NCBI GenBank assembly: GCA_029248485.1
Contig: JAQWJG010000068.1
Location: forward strand, 1 to 10,725
Direction of reading: 5' to 3'
DNA from: SAR86 cluster bacterium
Lineage (GTDB): Bacteria > Pseudomonadota > Gammaproteobacteria > SAR86 > D2472
DNA length: 10,725 bases
The notes under the pieces were generated by a model. The model had not been told where the DNA came from, made no database searches, and worked only from the letters and a program-made list of their open reading frames with translations. The position numbers were made by a program, and so were the translations under genes. Positions 5,574-10,725 of the stretch are shown here, piece after piece (the first letter of the stretch is position 1; each line of letters opens with the position of its first letter).

Positions 5574-7208
5574 ATGTCCTACCAGGTTCTAGCTAGAAAA
5601 TATCGGCCCTCCACCTTCTCAGAAGTTGTTGGACAGGAGCATATTTTGAAAGCTTTAGAGAATAGCATTCAGCATAATAAACTTCATCAAGCTTATATGT
5701 TTAGTGGAACCAGGGGAGTTGGTAAAACTACGATTGCAAGGGTATTTGCTAAGTGTCTTAATTGCCAAACAGGCGACATGCCGCAACCGGAGCCTTGCAA
5801 TGAATGCTCTGCCTGCATGGAAATAAAAGCAGGCCGTCATATAGAATTTTTAGAAGTCGATGCTGCCTCAAGAACAGGCGTGGATGATATGCGTGAGTTA
5901 TTAGAGTCTGTTCAATACAAGCCTGCAAACGCTAGGTATAAAATTTATCTTATTGACGAGGTACATATGCTTTCAAAAAGCAGTTTTAATGCCTTGTTAA
6001 AAACACTTGAGGAACCACCACCTCACGTCATGTTTCTCATGGCTACAACTGAGGTAGAGAAAGTTCCCAAGACTGTCTTATCTCGCTGTTTGCAATTGAA
6101 TCTTAAGATTATTCCTGAGAATCAAATTCGAGAACATATACAATCCTTGCTAGACCTAGAGAGCATTAAATATGATGAAGAATCGCTGGGTTTAATAGCT
6201 AACTCTGCACAAGGATCTATCCGTGATGGATTAACGCTTTTAGATCAAGCTATAGCTCATGGCAATGGGGCGCTTGAATCAGATCAAGTTAAAGCACTGT
6301 TAGGAACCATTGATCAATCCTACATCATTGAACTTGTAAATCATGTGGCCGTTTCTGATGGCGATGGAGCATATCTAGCTTTAAATAAAATCACTGAATT
6401 AAATGTTGAGTATGAACAAGTCTTAAAGATCATCATTTCTGTTTTTCATCAAATTTCATTGCACCAACAACTTCAAAATAGTGAAGATGCCAGTATTCAG
6501 CAATTGGCAGAGAATCTCGATCCTCAGATTATTCAATTGCATTATGAAATTGCATTAAATGCTTTAAGTAAGTTTCATGTTCATCCGCATCCAAAGCAGG
6601 CCCTTGAATTATGTATTTTGCGTATGCTAGCTTTTCAACCTCTTTCAGAAAGAGCGACTCCAAAAATAGAAAAAAAAAATTCTAAATTAGCAGCCAAGCC
6701 AATAGCGCCATCACCTAATCAGGCTCAGGCTGAGGAACCTCCAAGAGAAAAACTAAAGCCTGAGGCACCATCTATAGAAGATGTTATTGAAGAGCCTGTT
6801 GAAGAGAGTTCAAACATACCTTCAGAACTTGATATGCAAAGCTGGAATTCAATATTCAATTCATTGAATTTATCCATGTTCGTGAGTCAGGTCTTTTCAG
6901 AATTTGAGTTTGTTAGTTTCGCTGATAGTACTCTGACATTAAAAAAATCAGATGAACTTATCAATCCTACCGAAGGATTAAAAACTGAATTTTTAGAAGC
7001 CATTTCCTCACAATTAGGTCAAAAAATTTCGTTAGTCATAGAAAGTGGAGAAGTGATTGCATCTCCCGCAGCCATTAAGGTCGAGACCGCTCAAAAACAA
7101 CTCAATGATGATAAAGATGCTTTATTGGAGAATGCTGCAGTCAAAGATATTCTTGATTCTTTTGGCGGGAAGATTATTGATGAATCTATTAAAAAGGTAG
7201 GCCCATGA
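5574..7208 (+). CDS. dnaX: DNA polymerase III subunit tau (and probably gamma), clamp loader ATPase
   Basis: The motor of the clamp loader, which opens the beta clamp and, as tau, ties it to the polymerase and helicase. The AAA+ core is intact. It has Walker A GTRGVGKT (45-52), a zinc module (C64, C75, C78, C81), Walker B DEVHM (128-132), sensor 1 ATT (157-159), the SRC arginine finger (170-172), sensor 2 GSIRDGL (214-220), then the clamp-loader collar to about 355. A proline/glutamate-rich linker (about 358-412) leads to the tau C-terminal region that contacts polymerase alpha. At 544 residues it is shorter than E. coli DnaX (643), mostly from a reduced linker/domain IV. A run of ten A at 6670-6679, right after the collar, has stops in both other frames and probably yields a gamma form of about 370 residues. 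No ribosome binding site is visible before the ATG. It overlaps recR by ATGA. Confidence 0.97.
   Translation: MSYQVLARKYRPSTFSEVVGQEHILKALENSIQHNKLHQAYMFSGTRGVGKTTIARVFAKCLNCQTGDMPQPEPCNECSACMEIKAGRHIEFLEVDAASRTGVDDMRELLESVQYKPANARYKIYLIDEVHMLSKSSFNALLKTLEEPPPHVMFLMATTEVEKVPKTVLSRCLQLNLKIIPENQIREHIQSLLDLESIKYDEESLGLIANSAQGSIRDGLTLLDQAIAHGNGALESDQVKALLGTIDQSYIIELVNHVAVSDGDGAYLALNKITELNVEYEQVLKIIISVFHQISLHQQLQNSEDASIQQLAENLDPQIIQLHYEIALNALSKFHVHPHPKQALELCILRMLAFQPLSERATPKIEKKNSKLAAKPIAPSPNQAQAEEPPREKLKPEAPSIEDVIEEPVEESSNIPSELDMQSWNSIFNSLNLSMFVSQVFSEFEFVSFADSTLTLKKSDELINPTEGLKTEFLEAISSQLGQKISLVIESGEVIASPAAIKVETAQKQLNDDKDALLENAAVKDILDSFGGKIIDESIKKVGP
6670..6685 (+). promoter_or_regulatory. Candidate programmed frameshift/slippage site in dnaX producing gamma
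   Basis: Ten consecutive A (6670-6679) contain the -1 slippery heptamer A AAA AAA in the correct phase (6671-6677). After a -1 shift the reading is AAA TTC and then TAA at 6683-6685. After a +1 shift the reading meets TAG at 6688-6690. The -1 product would be about 370 residues, ending just after the clamp-loader collar. E. coli dnaX uses ribosomal frameshifting and Thermus dnaX uses polymerase slippage on an A run for the same purpose. A short hairpin CTCTTT-CAG-AAAGAG lies upstream at 6640-6654; I see no clear downstream stimulator. Confidence 0.6.
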
Positions 7209-7792
7209 GTAAGGATTTGTTGTATGAGCTCATAGAAGCCTTAACTATTTTGCCTGGGGTTGGAAAAAAGTCAGCACAACGCATGGCTCTGTTCTTGCTT
7301 GATAAAAACAAAGATGGTGCTTTGCATTTAGCTCAAACACTTGAGGAGTGCTTGGATACCATTCAGCGATGTGAGGTATGTCGGCAACTGACATCAGAGC
7401 CCATCTGCAGGATTTGTAGTGATGAATCCCGTGATGCATACAGTCTTTGTGTTGTTGAGAGTCCATCAGATGTATTGGCCATTGAATCAACTGGAGGCTT
7501 TAAAGGTAAATATTTTGTTTTAATGGGCCGTCTTTCACCGATTGATGGTGTTTCACCTGATGATCTTGGTATCCCAGATTTACTACGTCATATTCAAGGC
7601 GCTAAGATTGAGGAGGTTATCCTTGCAACCAGCTCAACCGTTGAGGGAGATGCGACAGCATCATTTATCAATGATCATCTTGAGAGTGTAAAAGTTTCAA
7701 GAATTTCTTATGGTATTCCTATAGGAGGAGAGTTAGAGTATGTCGACGGCAATACAATTGCACGAGCTATCCAAGGGAGGATTGAAATTTAA
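7205..7792 (+). CDS. recR: Recombination mediator RecR
   Basis: Works with RecF and RecO to load RecA on gapped single-stranded DNA. The 195-residue protein matches the usual length of about 200 and has all parts: helix-hairpin-helix [17 protein letters not shown] (16-32), a four-cysteine zinc finger (C56, C59, C68, C71), a Toprim domain starting [14 protein letters not shown] (81-94), and the Walker-like end [23 protein letters not shown] (7194-7197) lies 7 bases before the ATG. The start overlaps the dnaX stop by ATGA. In most Gammaproteobacteria ybaB lies between dnaX and recR; here it is missing. The stop shares a base with the dcd start (TAATG). Confidence 0.97.
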   Translation: MSKDLLYELIEALTILPGVGKKSAQRMALFLLDKNKDGALHLAQTLEECLDTIQRCEVCRQLTSEPICRICSDESRDAYSLCVVESPSDVLAIESTGGFKGKYFVLMGRLSPIDGVSPDDLGIPDLLRHIQGAKIEEVILATSSTVEGDATASFINDHLESVKVSRISYGIPIGGELEYVDGNTIARAIQGRIEI

Positions 7793-8361
7793 TGTCTATT
7801 AAACCAGATGTGTGGATTAAACGAATGGCTGAATCTGAAGGAATGATTGAGCCTTTTTCTGAAAATCAAGTTCGAGTTGATGATAAGGGTGAGAAACTTA
7901 TTTCATATGGGGTCTCTAGTTTTGGCTACGATGTCCGTTGTGCCAATGAGTTTAAAGTTTTTACGAACATTCATTCAGCAACCGTCGATCCTAAAGTTTT
8001 TGATGATAATAGCTTTGTTGATATAACTTCAGATGTATGTGTTATCCCCCCAAATTCCTTTGCGCTTGCAAGAACAGTTGAATATTTTCGAATTCCTAGA
8101 AATGTTTTAACCATTTGCTTAGGCAAATCAACGTACGCAAGATGTGGCATTATCGTAAATGTGACACCCTTAGAGCCTGAGTGGGAGGGGCATGTGACAT
8201 TAGAATTTTCAAACACCACCAATTTACCGGCAAAAATATATGCAGGTGAGGGCGTAGCGCAAATGATCTTCTTTGAGTCAGATGAAGACTGTGAAGTCAG
8301 TTATAAGGATAGGGGTGGAAAGTACCAAGGACAAACAGGGGTCACGCTTCCAAAAACCTAG
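7792..8361 (+). CDS. dcd: dCTP deaminase
   Basis: Converts dCTP to dUTP and ammonia, feeding thymidylate synthesis through dUTPase. The 189-residue protein has the trimeric dUTPase-like fold with the family motifs SSFGYDVRC (42-50), GKSTYARCG (111-119) and the catalytic block [17 protein letters not shown] (125-141). S113, R117 and E138 correspond to S111, R115 and E138 of the E. coli enzyme. The C-terminal [13 protein letters not shown] is the nucleotide-closing tail. The motif spelling (GKSTYARCG, not GRSSLARLG) belongs to the non-enteric branch, and a bifunctional deaminase/dUTPase is unlikely at this length. GGAGG (7776-7780) lies 11 bases before the ATG. It overlaps recR by one base and converges with the DUF3108 gene, sharing a CTAG stop. 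Confidence 0.96.
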   Translation: MSIKPDVWIKRMAESEGMIEPFSENQVRVDDKGEKLISYGVSSFGYDVRCANEFKVFTNIHSATVDPKVFDDNSFVDITSDVCVIPPNSFALARTVEYFRIPRNVLTICLGKSTYARCGIIVNVTPLEPEWEGHVTLEFSNTTNLPAKIYAGEGVAQMIFFESDEDCEVSYKDRGGKYQGQTGVTLPKT

Positions 8362-8371
8362 TAAAGTTTTT
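8352..8371. terminator. Weak AT-rich hairpin at the dcd/DUF3108 convergence
   Basis: AAAAAC (8352-8357) and GTTTTT (8366-8371) form a 6-bp stem around an 8-base loop that contains the shared CTAG stop. On the plus strand the 3' arm runs straight into two more T. The stem is five A-T pairs plus one C-G, so termination would be inefficient. It is the only terminator-like element between the two converging genes. Confidence 0.25.
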
Positions 8372-9038
8372 TTAGCTCAAGCATGGTATCCCCATCTTGG
8401 TCTTGGTCCTCAACTTTTATGATGTGGTAATTTAGGTCTGGTGCTAAAAAGTAGCGCGTGGTTCTATCATCCTGAAGCCTAATTCTTTCTACGATGATGC
8501 AAGGATAATTGGTACCATCAACTTCAAAATTTCCATTATCGACAACCTTATAGTTATTAGCTTCAATTGCACCTGTTTTTAAATCTGGAAGCATCAATGA
8601 GAACTCCATTAGACCTGCGATAACATTTTTTCTGATTTGAATTTGAACATTCAGCGGATCAAAGACATTTTCATTTTCAATCAAAGCTTGGCTCCATTCA
8701 AACTTTCCTTTTGAGGTTAAAGTTCCTGATGCTTGATCAAAATTTAAAGTCCTTTTATCTGATATGAGCGTCCACTTAACATCAACATAGTATTTAGTAG
8801 ATGTCATGAGATTATTTTTTTCAGAGAAATCTGAAACTATTTTTATTCTTCCTAATGGAAATTTAGCATTAAATTGAATAGTTCTTTTGCCTTCATCATT
8901 ATGCGTAATAAGTTCTCTAATTCCCTGCATTGAAACTCGAGAGTTAGTAAAAACATACTCTCCTTTATAGTCAGGAATCTTCTGAGCAGCTAGATTACTT
9001 GATATCAAAATGAATAATATTCCAAAGTATTTATACAT
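8358..9038 (-). CDS. DUF3108 family exported protein
   Basis: A protein of unknown function, 226 residues from the chosen start. Residues 1-18 ([18 protein letters not shown]) are a signal peptide, so the mature protein is periplasmic. The rest looks like a beta-rich DUF3108 domain: [11 protein letters not shown] near the start, [39 protein letters not shown] in the middle, and [18 protein letters not shown] near the end. The frame is open to an ATG at 9083, but 9038 is preferred because GGAG (9049-9046) lies 7 bases upstream and the signal peptide then begins the protein. The start overlaps the purN stop by 8 bases (ATGTATAA), so translation is coupled. DUF3108 genes often follow purM-purN in Gammaproteobacteria, but no purine role is established. 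Confidence 0.85.
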   Translation of the reverse strand: MYKYFGILFILISSNLAAQKIPDYKGEYVFTNSRVSMQGIRELITHNDEGKRTIQFNAKFPLGRIKIVSDFSEKNNLMTSTKYYVDVKWTLISDKRTLNFDQASGTLTSKGKFEWSQALIENENVFDPLNVQIQIRKNVIAGLMEFSLMLPDLKTGAIEANNYKVVDNGNFEVDGTNYPCIIVERIRLQDDRTTRYFLAPDLNYHIIKVEDQDQDGDTMLELKKLY

Positions 9039-9678
9039 TAAAGAACTCCATATGATTTGGACCAAAGTGACTTTCGGTTCCAAATTTTACATTATCTCCT
9101 TGCATAGAAATATACCCCTTGACGATATCTGCTATGACTTTTGGATAGACAGCATGCTCAATTTTATGAATTCGACTAATTAATTTTGCTTCAGATTGAG
9201 TGGGATCTATTTTCAAGGCGCCCTGAGTAATAATTGGCCCTCCATCGAGTTCATTGCTTACATAATGCACTGATATACCGTGCATTAAATCTCCATTTTC
9301 AATAGCCTGTTTGTGTGTATTTAGTCCGGGATAGTCTGGCAATAAAGAAGGATGAATATTAATCAACTTCCCATCAAGGGCTTCAGTAAAATCCTTTGAT
9401 AGAATTCGCATAAATCCAGCAAGCACAACCAAGTCAGGCTCTATTGGCAAAATCTGCTCCAAGAGCGCTTTATCAAATTCTTCTCTTGAATTAAAATTTT
9501 TATGCTCGATTACTTTGCTCATTAAATGGAATTTTTTAGCACGCTCCAAGCCTTTGACATGAGCTTGATTTGAAATGACCAACTCAATTGAAGCAGGAAT
9601 ATTTCCTGTTTGGCAGGCCTTAGCAATGGCCTCTAGATTCGAACCACCGCCTGAAATCAGAACAACTATTTTTTTCAT
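9031..9678 (-). CDS. purN: Phosphoribosylglycinamide formyltransferase (GAR transformylase)
   Basis: Transfers a formyl group from 10-formyl-tetrahydrofolate to GAR, the third step of de novo purine synthesis. The 215-residue protein has the nucleotide-binding start VVLISGGGSNLEAI (5-18), LVVLAGFMRIL (83-93), and the active-site block INIHPSLLPDYPGLNTHKQAI (106-126). N107, H109 and D145 (in ELDGGPII) are the catalytic asparagine, histidine and aspartate. Length and motifs match the single-domain enzyme (E. coli 212). Its ATG lies 2 bases after the purM stop, giving a purM-purN operon, and its end overlaps the DUF3108 start. No strong ribosome binding site is visible, consistent with coupling to purM. 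Confidence 0.97.
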   Translation of the reverse strand: MKKIVVLISGGGSNLEAIAKACQTGNIPASIELVISNQAHVKGLERAKKFHLMSKVIEHKNFNSREEFDKALLEQILPIEPDLVVLAGFMRILSKDFTEALDGKLINIHPSLLPDYPGLNTHKQAIENGDLMHGISVHYVSNELDGGPIITQGALKIDPTQSEAKLISRIHKIEHAVYPKVIADIVKGYISMQGDNVKFGTESHFGPNHMEFFNV

Positions 9679-9680
9679 TA

Positions 9681-10700
9681 TTATTGGTATTGAATCTGTT
9701 CTTTGCGATCACTTTTGCTTATGGAGCCAATTTCATAACTACGAAGTTTGTGATTCGATAAAATCTTTTTTGCTTTTAAGACATCTGCTTTGTCTAAAAT
9801 GCAAACCATCCCAATGCCACAATTAAATATTCTCAACATGTCTGATTGAGAAATCTTCCCCTTTTCTTGTAACCACTGAAAAGCTTTAGGAAACTTCCAA
9901 GAAGATAAATTGATCTTTGCAATTAATCCATTTTTAAGTATTCGTGGAATATTTTCTGTCAAACCGCCTCCAGTTATATGCGCCATACCTTTGACATTAG
10001 TTTTTTTGATTAGTTCTAGAACGGGTGCAGGGTATAAATGCGTTGGCTTGAGTAGAACTCGCATGATTGAATCTGGAGCTTTATGTTTTTTAAGAATAGA
10101 TCTTATTAAAGAGTAACCATTAGAGTGAGGGCCGCTTGATTCAATACCCAGTAATATATGACCTGGTTTTATACCTTTGCCATTAATTAAGCTCTTTTTT
10201 TCAACAACCCCAACAGAAAATCCGGCTAAATCAAAATTATCTTTTGCATAATGACCTGGCATTTCAGCTGTTTCTCCACCAAGCAAGGCACAATTACTTT
10301 TTTTACATGCATTTGCAATGCCTTTAACAATTTTTGCTGTGACTTTAGGTTCAAGCTTTGAGGCAGCAAAATAATCCAAGAAAAATAAGGGCTCAGCCCC
10401 ACAAGTAACCATGTCATTAACGCACATAGCAACTAGATCTTGACCTGTTAGATGTGTTTTATTGTGGGCTTGGCTCAAAGCTACTTTGGTTCCGACCCCA
10501 TCAGTGCATCCAACTAAAACAGGGTTTTTATATTTAGACCCAAGCTGAAAAAGCCCAGCAAAACCCCCTATACCTCCTAGGACTCTTCGATCATGAGTCG
10601 CATTTACACTTGCTTTGATTGATTCTACTAGCTCATTGCCTTTTTCAATATTTACACCTGCCTTCGCGTAGGGATCTGTAGGTTTTGTTTTACTAGTCAT
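9681..10700 (-). CDS. purM: Phosphoribosylformylglycinamidine cyclo-ligase (AIR synthetase)
   Basis: Closes the imidazole ring of FGAM with ATP to make AIR, the fifth step of purine synthesis. The 339-residue protein is full length (E. coli 345) and shows the AIRS/PurM fold: YAKAGVNIEKGN (11-22), GGIGGFAGLF (42-51), CTDGVGTKV (65-73), TGQDLVAMCVNDMVTCGAEP (85-104), GGETAEMPGHY (141-151), ESSGPHSNGYSLIR in the middle, and HITGGGLTENIPR in the second domain. It heads the purM-purN-DUF3108 block. Only 25 bases upstream are visible, with no ribosome binding site, so the promoter is probably beyond or at the window edge. Confidence 0.97.
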   Translation of the reverse strand: MTSKTKPTDPYAKAGVNIEKGNELVESIKASVNATHDRRVLGGIGGFAGLFQLGSKYKNPVLVGCTDGVGTKVALSQAHNKTHLTGQDLVAMCVNDMVTCGAEPLFFLDYFAASKLEPKVTAKIVKGIANACKKSNCALLGGETAEMPGHYAKDNFDLAGFSVGVVEKKSLINGKGIKPGHILLGIESSGPHSNGYSLIRSILKKHKAPDSIMRVLLKPTHLYPAPVLELIKKTNVKGMAHITGGGLTENIPRILKNGLIAKINLSSWKFPKAFQWLQEKGKISQSDMLRIFNCGIGMVCILDKADVLKAKKILSNHKLRSYEIGSISKSDRKEQIQYQ

Positions 10701-10725
10701 TTACAATAAAAATATGATTCAAAAA

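Noticed and set aside
9039..9083. Longer start for the DUF3108 protein at 9083
   Set aside because: It would place 15 polar residues before the signal peptide and overlap purN far more; GGAG supports the start at 9038.
10714..10725. ATG ATT CAA AAA on the plus strand at the right edge, possible start of a gene divergent from purM (such as hda)
   Set aside because: Only four codons are visible, which is too few to support a gene.

Overview
This window is a dense, AT-rich stretch of bacterial chromosome. It carries eleven complete genes that can be named or assigned to a family, one complete gene of unknown function, and one gene cut by the left edge. The gene set points to a Gammaproteobacterium. 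Evidence includes the block purM-purN-DUF3108, recX, a SlyB/Pcp-type lipoprotein, an IbpA-type small heat-shock protein and a YdjA-type nitroreductase. The AT-rich, tightly packed layout with overlapping genes would suit a small-genome marine lineage such as SAR86 or a relative, but that placement is a guess from style, not a demonstrated assignment. I see no mobile elements, CRISPR arrays, tRNA or rRNA genes.

Left block, minus strand (1-3697). A YdjA-type nitroreductase is followed by an IbpA-like small heat-shock gene. That gene has a sigma-32-like promoter, a structured 5' leader and its own intrinsic terminator. Next comes a DsbD/ScsB-type membrane electron transporter, which overlaps by an ATGA junction an exported single-cysteine peroxiredoxin-like protein. 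The last two probably form a reducing pathway to the cell envelope.

Middle block, plus strand (3806-8361). A four-helix MAPEG-family membrane protein is followed by an exported protein of unknown function, a glycine-zipper lipoprotein, recX, dnaX, recR and dcd. From the unknown gene onward the genes overlap by 14, 4, 4 and 1 bases, with a single 24-base gap before dnaX. This is a DNA replication, recombination and nucleotide-pool cluster. The ybaB/ebfC gene that usually sits between dnaX and recR is absent.

Right block, minus strand (8358-10700). purM and purN encode two steps of de novo purine synthesis. purN overlaps an exported DUF3108 protein, a neighbour often seen in Gammaproteobacteria. 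This block converges on dcd, and one CTAG tetramer supplies the stop codons of both converging genes.

I do not see a wholly new multi-gene system. The most interesting signals are regulatory. First, the leader of the small heat-shock gene holds two hairpins with identical tips but different stems, followed by a fourU-like hairpin that buries the ribosome binding site. Second, dnaX has a run of ten A with stop codons immediately downstream in both other frames, which predicts a programmed short (gamma-like) product. Third, a terminator hairpin lies directly against the dsbD start and may act as an attenuator.
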